The position numbers were made by a program, and so were the translations under genes. Positions 37,694-47,440 of a DNA stretch of 64,000 nt are shown one piece after another. The notes below the pieces were generated by a model. The model saw only the letters and a list, made by a program, of their open reading frames with translations. It was not told the origin of the DNA and searched no databases. The DNA lies in contig CM000688.1 of the NCBI GenBank assembly GCA_000149225.2, positions 744,001 through 808,000 of the forward strand, written 5' to 3'. Origin of the DNA: Lachancea kluyveri NRRL Y-12651. Taxonomy: Eukaryota; Ascomycota; Saccharomycetes; Saccharomycetales; Saccharomycetaceae. How positions within the stretch are numbered: position 1 is the first letter of the stretch; each line of letters opens with the position of its first letter.

Positions 37694-38332
37694 GATTCTA
37701 ACTTGCTTCTTTGCAACTACCTTTACCTTGATAGCACCACACAGATCAAACTACGACGTTTTTGAGAAAAATTTTCAGGAATACTTGACAAATGATTCGT
37801 AGCCGATGATTTGAATCATATATCACCGTCTCCGATCCAATAAATCATGTATAGTCCCTAGAACCTTTATTGAAATTTCAGCACTGGTATCTGGTGAGGA
37901 TACTAAATTGAACGGCTCCGTATGCTTAAGCAATGTTTCTTTTTTTTTTTCTTTCTTTCTTTTATTATAATTTACTTTACCGTGTTATTTGAGCTTCACC
38001 TGTTTCATATTTATGTTTGTTAATTCTACAAAGAGACAGGTAGTAAAAAGCGGTCATTGGATTGAATGAATGATGAAATGGTTCAGTGATGGGGTTTCCA
38101 GAACAAAGCAAAAAGAAGAAAGAGAAACTACAGAGAGTAAGTAAGCAGTTGTTAAGGAAGGGACTAAGGCTATCATCTCTTCTGTCTTTTCAAAATTTGG
38201 GAATACCGTTTTTTCTTATTTAATCTTGTGCCTTGGATATTTTGATACACGTGACCAATATTACAACTTATAGAGGCGAGAGCCCACTGGGAGCTTCTTT
38301 CAACAGGACACCATTGTCTAGATAATGAAAAC
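37694..38332. promoter_or_regulatory. Divergent promoter MRP13 / SNT309
   Basis: 639 bases without a gene. There is a T/CTTT run at 37937-37961 and a CACGTG box near 38249-38254. Nothing else was recognised. Confidence 0.4.
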
Positions 38333-38947
38333 ATGTCACAAATGCTCGATTGTCTTCCTTATACAGACCCGGTCGATGAAACTTACACATCATGGCTTTC
38401 GAGTGAAATAGATATCGAGTTTTCGAAAATCGACAAACAAGAACTCCATCCTAGGATACATGAACTAGTTGGGGAAAATTTACCTCTGAGATATGATGCC
38501 AAATTATATGAAGAATATTGCGAGCGAACGACACGGGCTTCTGAAGAAAACAAGTCGAGAAGTCTCAAGCGCACGATCGAAGATGATATACTACGCAAAA
38601 GTAAACGACACTGCTCAGGTGTGGACATCGACCGTTATAACCTGAGTCGGATTGGCGATGACAACCAGTTGTTGGGAATTACAATGAGCTACCTGAAACA
38701 TCAAGAGCTAGTGCTAGGCGAACTAGTCGGAAAGAGCATACGAAACCAGTGGCTAATCAATACCGATTATGTGGAAACCAGCAACGATAACATCGAGACA
38801 CAGAGCCAAGTCCAACACACACAGATCAACGAATTGAACAGATACAGGAAATCGTTACAGGAGCGTGAACAACTAACCTTTGCGTACCTGGAGCAGCAAT
38901 GGAGAGATGAGCTGGCTCGTAACATTGAGAAAGGTCTAACAAGATAG
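38333..38947 (+). CDS. SNT309: SNT309, Prp19 (NTC) spliceosome complex subunit
   Basis: 204 residues (175 in S. cerevisiae). The N-terminal part (LPYTDPVDETYTSWLSSEID) and the coiled-coil C-terminal half match the BCAS2/Spf27 family. The most recognisable block is LLGITMSYLKHQELVLGELV followed by RNQWLINTDYVE. Snt309 stabilises the Prp19 complex during spliceosome activation. The C-terminus extends about 30 residues beyond the S. cerevisiae end with a Glu/Gln-rich helix. It is convergent with RPL11, 82 bases apart. Confidence 0.9.
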   Translation: MSQMLDCLPYTDPVDETYTSWLSSEIDIEFSKIDKQELHPRIHELVGENLPLRYDAKLYEEYCERTTRASEENKSRSLKRTIEDDILRKSKRHCSGVDIDRYNLSRIGDDNQLLGITMSYLKHQELVLGELVGKSIRNQWLINTDYVETSNDNIETQSQVQHTQINELNRYRKSLQEREQLTFAYLEQQWRDELARNIEKGLTR

Positions 38948-39029
38948 GAACCCCTTCTTTAATAAAAACAAATCGCTTTCAATATTCGGAACGAAAAAAG
39001 AATCTATGTAAGTTACTTACGAATTACAC

Positions 39030-39554
39030 TTATTTGTCCAAAACTTCGGCATCGTATCTTTGCTTGAACCAAGCGATGGTGTCTTCCTTAGAAGTAATGT
39101 GAGAGTTACCGATGGTAGATCTACATCTCTTTCTTCTGGTAACTCTGGCACCTGGTCTACCCATAACAACGTAGAAGTCCATACCGTAAATACCGATACC
39201 TGGGTCGTACTTGATACCCAAATCAATGTGTTCTTGAATACCGAAACCGAAGTTACCAGTAGCAGAGAAGTTTCTGGTTCTCAATTGGTATTCCTTGACC
39301 TTCAAACCTCTTTCCAAGATTTCTTCAGCCTTTGGACCTCTGACAGTAACGTGAACAGCGATCTTTTCGTTTCTTCTGATACCGAAGGTTCTGACAGTGT
39401 ATCTAGCCTTGGAGTGGACTGGGGTTTGACCAGACAATTGTTCCAAAACCTTAGAAGCTCTGGTCAATCTGTCACCGGATTCACCGACAGAGATGTTCAA
39501 GACCAATTTCTCGATCTTCAATTCACGCATAGGGTTTTGAACTTTAGCAGACAT
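39030..39554 (-). CDS. RPL11: RPL11, 60S ribosomal protein uL5
   Basis: 174 residues, exactly the S. cerevisiae length. It is nearly identical throughout ([59 protein letters not shown]). uL5 sits in the central protuberance and enters ribosomes with 5S rRNA and uL18 through Rpf2/Rrs1. S. cerevisiae has two whole-genome-duplicate copies, RPL11A beside SNT309/PRE2 and RPL11B beside MRP13/PIL1. The single gene here is flanked by both sets of neighbours, so it is the unduplicated ancestor-type copy. Confidence 0.99.
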   Translation of the reverse strand: MSAKVQNPMRELKIEKLVLNISVGESGDRLTRASKVLEQLSGQTPVHSKARYTVRTFGIRRNEKIAVHVTVRGPKAEEILERGLKVKEYQLRTRNFSATGNFGFGIQEHIDLGIKYDPGIGIYGMDFYVVMGRPGARVTRRKRCRSTIGNSHITSKEDTIAWFKQRYDAEVLDK

Positions 39555-39834
39555 CTTTGGCTATGGGTTGTTTTTGATTACTTCCTCTGTACACAACTTG
39601 TAAACTATTCAAGTATAACTTTCATCTTAATGCACAAGTATAGAGAAAATTTTTCAAGCAAGTGCGATGCTTGAAGTCGCTATTCACGGAATCTTACTTC
39701 GTTACAAGTGACCAGATATACCTTAGATAACCGGCTCTGCTGTTTTGTGTTCAAATATTTTGTTTTGTTTGGGAGAACTGACCGCTGAAATTTTATTTAC
39801 GAGCTGACCGAAAAAAAAAGATTAATGCAAAATT

Positions 39835-39883
39835 ACACCCATACATACAATCATAGAATTAGCTTTTTTAAAAGTATGGGTTT
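39835..39883. promoter_or_regulatory. Two Rap1-type sites in the RPL11 promoter
   Basis: ACACCCATACATA at 39835-39847 fits the Rap1 consensus ACACCCRYACAYM. A second, weaker inverted site, AAACCCATACTTT on the minus strand, lies at 39883-39871. Paired Rap1 sites about 280-330 bases upstream of the start are standard for ribosomal protein genes, where Rap1 brings in Fhl1 and Ifh1. Confidence 0.8.
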
Positions 39884-40021
39884 ATTGAGAATCAAGCAGT
39901 CCAGAAATTGATACAAGCCCTAAAGTACTGTATTGGTTATGTTAGGGCTGTAATAAGTATCGTATATAGGTACATCAAGTTGTGTTTTGTAGAGAAATGG
40001 AAGGCCCTTTAATCGTTTCTC

Positions 40022-40030
40022 GGTGGCAAA
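40022..40030 (+). promoter_or_regulatory. PACE site (Rpn4) upstream of PRE2
   Basis: GGTGGCAAA is an exact match to the proteasome-associated control element bound by Rpn4. It ends 37 bases before the PRE2 ATG. Confidence 0.85.
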
Positions 40031-40067
40031 TAGCTCAAGACCAAGACAGTTGCTGCAAGATAACACA

Positions 40068-40931
40068 ATGCAGGCTATAGCTGACCAATTCACCCACCAA
40101 GGCACTCTAGTTAAAGAGTTGCAATATGATAATGAAGAGACTCTCCAAAATGATTTCATAACAGGTAATGATAATTTTAAAAAACTGGCCCCTTCGATCT
40201 CTGTTCCACCAATTTCGAGTCCACAGGAATTTTTAAGAGCCCACACTGACGACTCGGTGAACCCTGATTGTAAAATCAAGATTGCACATGGTACCACGAC
40301 TTTAGCCTTTAGATTTCAGGGTGGTATCATCGTTGCTGTGGATTCTCGTGCCACTGCGGGCTCATGGGTTGCTTCACAAACCGTCAAAAAAGTCATTGAA
40401 ATCAACCCATTCTTATTGGGTACCATGGCTGGTGGTGCTGCAGACTGTCAGTTTTGGGAGACATGGTTAGGTACCCAGTGCAGACTACACGAGTTGAAGG
40501 AAAAGCAACGTATTTCCGTCGCTGCCGCATCCAAAATTTTGGGCAACTTGGTATACGAATATAAAGGTGCAGGGTTGTCTATGGGTACCATGATTTGTGG
40601 CTACACTAAGAAAGAAGGTCCAACCATTTACTACGTCGACTCAGACGGCACCAGACTAAAGGGTGATTTGTTTTGTGTTGGTTCTGGTCAAACTTTTGCC
40701 TACGGTGTTCTAGATACTAACTACAAGTGGGATTTAACCATCGAAGATGCCTTGTACTTGGGTAAGAGATCGATTTTGGCTGCTGCTCATAGAGATGCCT
40801 ACTCTGGTGGGTCCATTAACCTGTATCACGTCGCAGAAGATGGTTGGGTTTTCCACGGTAACTTTGACGTCGACACCTTATTTTGGGAAGTTAAAGAGAA
40901 GGAAGGTTCTTTCAACAATGTAGTAGGATAA
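40068..40931 (+). CDS. PRE2: PRE2, proteasome beta5 subunit (chymotrypsin-like)
   Basis: 287 residues from the ATG at 40068 (MQAIADQF), the same length as S. cerevisiae. The 75-residue propeptide ends in AHG and is removed by self-cleavage before Thr76 ([11 protein letters not shown]). In mature numbering the active site is complete: Thr1, Asp17 (VAVDSRA) and Lys33 (SQTVKK). Ala20, Ala22 and Gly47-type residues (TMAGGAADC) that shape the S1 pocket are present. The frame continues 5' without another ATG. The subunit is essential in the 20S core. Confidence 0.98.
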   Translation: MQAIADQFTHQGTLVKELQYDNEETLQNDFITGNDNFKKLAPSISVPPISSPQEFLRAHTDDSVNPDCKIKIAHGTTTLAFRFQGGIIVAVDSRATAGSWVASQTVKKVIEINPFLLGTMAGGAADCQFWETWLGTQCRLHELKEKQRISVAAASKILGNLVYEYKGAGLSMGTMICGYTKKEGPTIYYVDSDGTRLKGDLFCVGSGQTFAYGVLDTNYKWDLTIEDALYLGKRSILAAAHRDAYSGGSINLYHVAEDGWVFHGNFDVDTLFWEVKEKEGSFNNVVG

Positions 40932-41055
40932 ATTCACACCAGTGTAGCTCAGCCTGAGAAAAAAAAAGAAAAAAAAAAGACGGAACCAAATAGTGTATAC
41001 TTAGTTTAAACGAATGAAGTTTTTATTATTATTACACCGTGCGTTATACACGTAT

Positions 41056-43965
41056 TTAATTAGAATCTCCCTCACTTGATTCTTCTTCACCAGAGGAGCC
41101 ATCGCCATCACCATCGCCATCGCCATCACCATCACCAGCACCAGCACCAGCACCGTCACCGTCACCGTCACCGTCACCGTCACCGTCACCGTCACCGTCA
41201 CCGTCACCGTCACCGTCACCGTCACCGTCACCGTCACCGTCACCGTCACCATCGCCATCGCCATCGCCATCATCATCGCCATCGTCATCATCATCATCGT
41301 CCTCCTCATCATCCTCATCCTCATCATCATCATCATCTGTTGTGCTGCTACCTGCATCGCCGGATTCTTCGCTGTCACTGTCGGCTTCATCGTCGTCATC
41401 GCTGCTTGAATCTTCGTCCGAGCTTGTATCGCTGCCGCTTTCGTCTTTTATTAACCTTTTTTGAGGTATAACACTTCTAGGTGGTACTACAGGTGTAGCA
41501 ACTCTGGGTGGTTGCTTTGGCTGGAAGAATCTTGATAGAGAGCTTGGATCAAAGGGCTCTTCTGATTTAGATGAAGTGTTACCATTAGCGCTCGAATTTA
41601 CAGCCTTTGGAGTAACACTTGTAGAATTGGAAGAAATGGTATGGGGTTTTGGCTGAGGCGTAGATCTAGTCGTTACCGGTGCATTTTCCTTTTTCACTTG
41701 TACTGCTGGTTGGCCCGAAGACGCCACGGTAGGCGGAGGCATGGAAACCAACTGTTTAATTTTACCATTGGTTACCTTTACTGTTGCTGCATTGACAGCA
41801 GCGGCTAAAATTAAGTTCAAGTGTCGTGGGTTCTTGTCAATTAATGCAGTTAGTGGATTTCCAGTAATGCCCTTACTCTTGGCAGCTTGGGTGACCTGAT
41901 TAATAGTCATTGCTAATGCATGTGTTAATATGTTCGCCATCATTTGCTTGTCAAGGCCTTTCCTGTCTTTGGTCAATGCCATCAGCTGTTCTTGTAAGTA
42001 TTTCATAGTCCTTTGATTAGCATCAACGTTGGCTTTCCTATCAGCTCTATTCGCCGCCAGTGTTTGTGAAATGTTTGGCTGTTTCTCGTTGTTAGATTTT
42101 ACCAGTGGAATGTGGGCTGCATTTCTCACAGCTGCTTGTTTCTTTGCTTTCTGTTGTTGCTGCTGTTCCATCTTTAGTTGTGCTGCTCTCGCCTTAGCAG
42201 CAGCAGCTTCCGCTTGCTTTTTCTTCTGTCTTTCTCTTTCTGCCACATATTCCTCGTCAAGCCCCCATAACCAGCCTTTCCCTTCTTTTGAAACCTTCCT
42301 AAATGACTTATTCAATGACAAATTGTGTCTTACTGAGCTTTGCCACCCATCTGGGCAGTACTTGTAATAGGGAAATAGCTCTCTAATACCTGCATAGATT
42401 TCGGACAGAGACATACCTTTGGGACTAGAATACTTCCTCAAGCATGTAGAAATCAAATTGGAATAGGAACATGTAGGCTTCGTCCTGTACTCAGGTGGGA
42501 TTTCCTCCAGCGTGTAAACTTTTTTAGGTGGTTTAGGTGGTTTAGGTGGTTTCTTTTCTTTCTTTTTGGCAGGTAACTTTTTCTTTGTTACAGCTTTAGC
42601 CTCGTCATCTATATTGGGCAGCACGGTTTCTATATCATTGACACTAGGTGGTTGAGGGGTTGTGCTTCTCGACATTTCGGCTATCTTGTTATTGTTAATC
42701 AGTGTTGTTTTTAAGGATATGGCATCTGCTGGGTTAATCGCTCTTTTATCCTTGTTATCTTGTTCAGGTAATACAAATTGAAACGGAATTTGTCCTATCT
42801 GGATTTTCGTCTTGTTTTTCAAAGGAACGGTGATACCTCTTTCGACAAAAGTATCGTCTACGAATGCTCCGTTTTTTCCAATAATGGATAATTCGAACCT
42901 GCCAGTGCCAAAATTGTAAAAAATCTGAGCATGCCTTCTAGATATGGATTTGGAAGGCCCTAAGTTTACATCAACTTTATGCGAATGATCATTTTCTGAG
43001 CGCCTACCAATTATAACCTGTAGCGTCTGAACATAGAAAGTAAAGCTTTGAAAATCGAGTCTCGCATAGGCAGATATCTTCGACTGCTCTTCGCTAGCAT
43101 CTGTACTCTGTTGCTGATTTTGAAACTGTATGGCAGAAAACACAGCATTGTTTGGGTCAGCACTATTTTCGCTGTTGAGGTGTTCTGTACCATTTGAAAT
43201 TTGGGGTAATTCGTGTTGTTGAAAGACGACAGGCGTCAGGGAATTGTGCCTGGTAGCATATGATATATTGTTTTTCTCTTGAATGGCCGAAGCAGGAGTA
43301 CCCTCTTGTGGATCCTGTGAAAGTAGTTCGTGTGCAACATCAGATGGGTTACCGGTAGCAATATCTTCTCGTATACTTTCTTGTGGAGACGAAGCTACCG
43401 GTATCGGAAGTGTTTCCGAAATGCCTGTCTGAGGCATGAGGGTACGATCCACATCAACTGGTGTTTCCAACAATGCTAAATGATTAGTGTGTTCCGGAGA
43501 CGGTACCTCCATTTTGTCACCTTGTGATGAGCTCGCTACCTCACTGTTTTCAATAGCCGCTTGGCCATTTTGAAAATCTGGAGCAGTTTCGTTTACTTCC
43601 TCCGTATGTTCTTTCTGCCCATCTTCCGATATTGCGTGTTCCAATAGATCTGTAGTTGAAAACAGTTCGTCGTCATTTTTCGAGTCTAATTCTAGTAATT
43701 TAGAAAAATCTGTATGTTCTAAGTTGTCTGGTAGATCAAGTTTGAGGTTATTCTCGTTGGCTAGGTTTTTAGTTTTAATGGCTTCTTCATCAATGTGTTT
43801 GGTTATACTATCTTCTGATACACTTGCGTTATCCCCGACCATGGGTTCCTGGATGCTGTGACTATCGGTACTAGTAGGATTTTGAGCGATATCATGTTCA
43901 CTCTCGTTAACCATTTGCAGATCACCCGATGGAACAGCGGTCAACGCTTTCCCTAATGATTCCAT
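41056..43965 (-). CDS. FHL1: FHL1, forkhead/FHA regulator of ribosomal protein genes
   Basis: 969 residues. The N-terminal 290 residues are polar and acidic. An FHA domain covers about 308-398 (VIIGRRSE, SKSISRRHAQIFYNF, IIGKNGAFVDD). A Lys/Pro-rich linker (KKEKKPPKPPKPPKK) follows, then the forkhead domain at about 492-575 (KPTCSYSNLISTCLRKYSSP, GWQSSVRHNLSLNKSFRKV). Fhl1 is held at Rap1-bound ribosomal protein promoters and recruits Ifh1 through its FHA domain. The C-terminus is an Asp run then a Gly-Asp dipeptide repeat encoded by a hexamer microsatellite. The gene lies close to RPL11, one of its expected targets. Confidence 0.96.
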   Translation of the reverse strand: MESLGKALTAVPSGDLQMVNESEHDIAQNPTSTDSHSIQEPMVGDNASVSEDSITKHIDEEAIKTKNLANENNLKLDLPDNLEHTDFSKLLELDSKNDDELFSTTDLLEHAISEDGQKEHTEEVNETAPDFQNGQAAIENSEVASSSQGDKMEVPSPEHTNHLALLETPVDVDRTLMPQTGISETLPIPVASSPQESIREDIATGNPSDVAHELLSQDPQEGTPASAIQEKNNISYATRHNSLTPVVFQQHELPQISNGTEHLNSENSADPNNAVFSAIQFQNQQQSTDASEEQSKISAYARLDFQSFTFYVQTLQVIIGRRSENDHSHKVDVNLGPSKSISRRHAQIFYNFGTGRFELSIIGKNGAFVDDTFVERGITVPLKNKTKIQIGQIPFQFVLPEQDNKDKRAINPADAISLKTTLINNNKIAEMSRSTTPQPPSVNDIETVLPNIDDEAKAVTKKKLPAKKKEKKPPKPPKPPKKVYTLEEIPPEYRTKPTCSYSNLISTCLRKYSSPKGMSLSEIYAGIRELFPYYKYCPDGWQSSVRHNLSLNKSFRKVSKEGKGWLWGLDEEYVAERERQKKKQAEAAAAKARAAQLKMEQQQQQKAKKQAAVRNAAHIPLVKSNNEKQPNISQTLAANRADRKANVDANQRTMKYLQEQLMALTKDRKGLDKQMMANILTHALAMTINQVTQAAKSKGITGNPLTALIDKNPRHLNLILAAAVNAATVKVTNGKIKQLVSMPPPTVASSGQPAVQVKKENAPVTTRSTPQPKPHTISSNSTSVTPKAVNSSANGNTSSKSEEPFDPSSLSRFFQPKQPPRVATPVVPPRSVIPQKRLIKDESGSDTSSDEDSSSDDDDEADSDSEESGDAGSSTTDDDDDEDEDDEEDDDDDDDGDDDGDGDGDGDGDGDGDGDGDGDGDGDGDGDGDGDGDGDGDGAGAGAGDGDGDGDGDGDGSSGEEESSEGDSN
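41151..41246. repeat. Hexanucleotide microsatellite (CACCGT)16 inside FHL1
   Basis: Sixteen perfect copies of CACCGT on the plus strand read as GGT GAC on the FHL1 strand and encode 16 Gly-Asp pairs. Imperfect units on both sides extend the Gly-Asp/Gly-Ala tract. Confidence 0.95.
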
Positions 43966-44331
43966 TTCTTAAGTCTTGGGTTTTTCACTTAGTTTCTCTG
44001 CTTAAAAGCTCTTACAGTCGTATGGTAATGAAGGTGTGAACACACACTTAGACTCTTGAGATTAGAGGGAAAAACGAAGTCCAAAAGTAAATAAATAAAA
44101 AAAAAAAACCAGCTTTCTTGCACAGTTCCCCTTTGGTTTAAGTCTGAAGCTTGTTCAAAACACCGCTATCGAGGGATTTTACTATATTGATGATGTTTGT
44201 TTACTAGCAGTTGTATAACTGCATTTTTTTTTTACTTTTTTCATTTTTTCCCCGTTTCCTACATAAAAAATCATTTTCGTGTAAATTGACAATCGGTGAT
44301 GGTTGAACTTATAGTTTAAATTATTCATTAC
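43966..44331 (-). promoter_or_regulatory. FHL1 promoter and COG4 3' region
   Basis: 366 bases with A runs (44093-44108) and T runs (44225-44233). No factor site or gene was recognised. Confidence 0.4.
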
Positions 44332-46824
44332 TCAGTGTCTACTATCTACCCTTAATTTTCTTGCCATAACGCGTTCTTGTGGGGTAAGAATCCAGCTTAT
44401 TGTACCAACAACCTCCTCTTTGATATCGCCGGTGACGGTATCAAAGTCGTCATCATCAAATCCCAGAATCAATAGGATTTGGGTTAATTTGGCGAATTTG
44501 TCCCTCAAAAAGTAATTGGAAGTACAGACGGTAGCAATAAGTGCACTTAGCTCACGTTCTAGCTTTATGGCTCCAAGTTCATTTATCCGGAGTCCCCAGA
44601 TTTTTGCCTCAAAAAATCCTACCAGGTACTCAACAATAAATGTCAGCAGTTCTATGTAGCAGTCTCTGTAGAGCACATTTTCGAATGGAATTATCACCAT
44701 CTTCCATTGGTGAATGAATTGGTTTAATCTAGACGAATCCTCAAAGTCATGGGCACTACAAATGTACTCATCGTCAGGGCCGTTAATGAAAAGTGGATTA
44801 CCAAATTTCTTCAACTTTCCTTGTAATATGTTCTCAAATAAAGAACGGATGCTCCAAGTTAACAGCTTACTGTTTTGGGTAATGACAGTCTCCTCACATG
44901 ACTTGATTTTTTTAACCAGAGCGTCTGCTTCCGACGCGAATGGAAAGTTATCATACAGCAACCTGGGGTTTTCTTCCAAGATCTCTTTAATCAATAATCT
45001 ATGAAAAAATCTTCCTCCAATGCCAAGAGTGTTGATATAGATTAAGTAATGGTGCAACTTTAGTACGGACTCTTCATCTGCATAAACTGCATGTAGATTG
45101 GATTGGATGTTTGTCAAGGCACTTGTTGCAGCACCTTTGAAGTTAAAACCGAAGTTACTCAACTTGCTTTGTTGCTGTTCGAATAGACTTGGTGATGCCG
45201 CACGTGAAGCCGCAGTAGACTCCGTAGGTGGAACGTATCTCTTCAATGCAAGAGAGGTGTTCAGCCGTGGTTGTAAAAGTTTCAGCTTATTTTGTAAAAA
45301 CTTGACCAAATATTCATTTTGGATAAATTTCAACAACGTGTCGAGGAAGTTGGTTAGGAGTACGGTTTGTCCCGTGTTGACATTGGAGATTAAATTCGAT
45401 CTAACGAATAAGGTGATGTCTTCAACGATAGAAGAGATTGCATACGTAGACAGATCGTCATGTTTGTAAGGTGTTAAGCTAATGTAGGGGTTTAGCGAAG
45501 GCAAATCTTCTAACTCAACGCTCCTTTCAAAAGAGCGGTACAAGTGATGTTTTACTAACACCCGGAAATTATCTATACCACCTTGCTCATTGATCTTTCT
45601 TGAAAATTTGCCATCGGAGATAGGAGCGGGAACTTGCAACTCTTGGGGTTTTGAAGATAAATCGTGGCCAGAGAATTCGTTCCACTTCACTGCAAAAAAT
45701 CTGCAGTACATGGACCAATTTTGAAAAATGGACGAATACTCGTTGATTAGGTTAGTCAGCTCGCTGATGGTTATAGGATCTTCGATCTCTTCATCGGTGC
45801 CTTCGTTTGGAGATTGGCTCCGTTGTACGGTCTTGTGCTCCCAATCGATAATTTCTTTGACAATCCGATCAATTTTTCTACCATCGTTGAATGTATCTAA
45901 GATCAAGCCAGCTTGCATGTCAGCCTCTTTTTCAACTTTGGTCATGATGTGAACCATATGCTTTTTCCCATAATACTTGGCGATTATTTTAGAGTGGTCG
46001 TTGATGATTGTAGAAACGATCTTGAAAAGATGCAGTAGTGCTTGAGCATAAAAATTCGAACCCCTATTGACTACCGTGGTCATGATCTTTCGGCTCTGTT
46101 CGGCGATAATATCACAAACATATTTGGAGTAAGAATCCAATCCTAGATCCGGCTTGCCAATTAGTGGAAACATTTGGAAAAACATGGTCAGCCCTTGAAC
46201 ATCCTGCCTTTTGGAAGCCTCCAAGAATTTTGCAAGGAAAACGTTGGATAACTCTTTGACCCAGGTATCAAGCAATACTTCAGGGTCATCGGGGATCTCA
46301 CTTGATGGGACGACTTTTTTTGCAAAATCGCTGGCGATTATTTGTTTGGGCAACTGGCGGATATCATTGATACATTGAGCTGCTACGGCGTACTCATGTT
46401 TCTGTAGGGCAGAATGGACCATCGAGATGTTCCGTTTTAGATGCAAGACCTGTTCAACAAATGTGAGAGTATCTGAAACCAGATCGCGTTCATTGTCAAC
46501 GCTTATTATTCTTCTGGAAATCTGTTTGGCAAGTGCGTTTGACCGTGAAAAACCTTCAAGGACCGAGTGAAACTTTGACAGTGTTGTTGTTAGGCCTGCC
46601 CTTTGTAACTCGAGCTTTCTAGAGTCCTGGTTATGAGAAGAATGAGTTTCCTGGATATAGGAATCTAGCGATTTCGTTGTGGATGCATGGTCTGTAGACA
46701 AAACGTGTTGTAACTTGTTTACCTGAGATAGCGTAGTGAATTTTTGGATTACAGTAGAGTATTTTGCCAAATTTCGGGACAATTGACCCTCAAGTACCAA
46801 GGATTCAAGGCTATCCTGAGTCAT
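44332..46824 (-). CDS. COG4: COG4, conserved oligomeric Golgi complex subunit 4
   Basis: 830 residues (861 in S. cerevisiae). It is mostly helical: an N-terminal coiled coil (about 1-130), then the alpha-solenoid typical of multisubunit tethers. The conserved C-terminal lobe (about 560-830) has YINTLGIGGRFFHRLLIKEIL and a long helical end. Cog4 is in the essential lobe A of the COG complex, which tethers retrograde vesicles at the Golgi and interacts with the SNARE Sed5 and with Sly1. Its start is an ATG at 46824. Confidence 0.94.
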   Translation of the reverse strand: MTQDSLESLVLEGQLSRNLAKYSTVIQKFTTLSQVNKLQHVLSTDHASTTKSLDSYIQETHSSHNQDSRKLELQRAGLTTTLSKFHSVLEGFSRSNALAKQISRRIISVDNERDLVSDTLTFVEQVLHLKRNISMVHSALQKHEYAVAAQCINDIRQLPKQIIASDFAKKVVPSSEIPDDPEVLLDTWVKELSNVFLAKFLEASKRQDVQGLTMFFQMFPLIGKPDLGLDSYSKYVCDIIAEQSRKIMTTVVNRGSNFYAQALLHLFKIVSTIINDHSKIIAKYYGKKHMVHIMTKVEKEADMQAGLILDTFNDGRKIDRIVKEIIDWEHKTVQRSQSPNEGTDEEIEDPITISELTNLINEYSSIFQNWSMYCRFFAVKWNEFSGHDLSSKPQELQVPAPISDGKFSRKINEQGGIDNFRVLVKHHLYRSFERSVELEDLPSLNPYISLTPYKHDDLSTYAISSIVEDITLFVRSNLISNVNTGQTVLLTNFLDTLLKFIQNEYLVKFLQNKLKLLQPRLNTSLALKRYVPPTESTAASRAASPSLFEQQQSKLSNFGFNFKGAATSALTNIQSNLHAVYADEESVLKLHHYLIYINTLGIGGRFFHRLLIKEILEENPRLLYDNFPFASEADALVKKIKSCEETVITQNSKLLTWSIRSLFENILQGKLKKFGNPLFINGPDDEYICSAHDFEDSSRLNQFIHQWKMVIIPFENVLYRDCYIELLTFIVEYLVGFFEAKIWGLRINELGAIKLERELSALIATVCTSNYFLRDKFAKLTQILLILGFDDDDFDTVTGDIKEEVVGTISWILTPQERVMARKLRVDSRH

Positions 46825-47440
46825 TACGAGTTCCGTACAGTTTTAACTTGTATATCGATAGGCATCCGTCAGAACGAGAAGTACTCTAACTTGACTTATG
46901 GAGCTAAGTTTTTTTTTTTCTTTCCTTCTTTCAAGACGTGGCGAAAGAAAACGGAAGCCAAAAAAAGATAGAAAAAAATGGCAAAACAAAAAAAAAAAGA
47001 GAGAAGGTACCGGTAGGATAAACTACCAAGGTGGAACATAGTACAGTTTGTCAAAGCACCGTTAGCTAATCGGATGCACAAAATATATATACATATATAT
47101 ATATATTTCTTCACCTCCCGTGCAATCCCTCAACATAGAGTGGCAGCTGAGAGTGAGGAGGAAGAAATTGTAAGTTCGTAAAAGATTTTAGGAATTTTTC
47201 TTTTAATAATACAGAATAAGATACTTAGTAAAAGAGATTAAAAAGATGGAATTGAAGTTTCCTTTTTCTCCAGGTTTTCTCCTTTTTTTTTTTTTTAGTT
47301 GGGATTGGGCGTGCCTCTCCTTGCTCCAACTCATGAACTTGACAAGAGATGTTAAAAAGAGAAAAAAAGAAAAAGAGAATGGAATCAAGAAAATAATCAC
47401 CTCAAGCGCCTGATCCCTCTCATAGAACCGCTTGCACAGT
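46825..47440. promoter_or_regulatory. COG4 promoter and PIL1 3' region
   Basis: 616 bases with many A/T and G/A homopolymer runs (for example 46908-46921 and 46987-47002) and an alternating TATA/CATA stretch at 47083-47106. No gene or structured RNA was recognised. Confidence 0.4.

Larger units (their letters stand above)
39555..40067. promoter_or_regulatory. Divergent promoter RPL11 / PRE2
   Basis: 513 bases with no gene. It holds the Rap1 pair, a TATA-like TATATA at 39963-39968 on the PRE2 side, and the PACE site just before PRE2; these are detailed in separate entries. Confidence 0.6.

Noticed and set aside
39060-39674. 204-codon plus-strand frame over RPL11
   Set aside because: Antisense to a highly conserved ribosomal protein gene with biased codons, which often leaves long antisense frames.
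40023-40067. N-terminal extension of PRE2
   Set aside because: It has no ATG, contains the PACE site, and the ATG at 40068 gives exactly the family length and cleavage position.
41001-41471. Reading frames of Thr-Val or His-Arg repeats overlapping the end of FHL1 on both strands
   Set aside because: They are other-frame readings of the (CACCGT)n microsatellite; the FHL1 frame has the recognised domains.
43400-43415. TTTCCGAAA strings as a possible centromere CDEIII element (also near 6654)
   Set aside because: They lie inside FHL1 and HSL7 coding sequence with no CDEI or AT-rich CDEII nearby.
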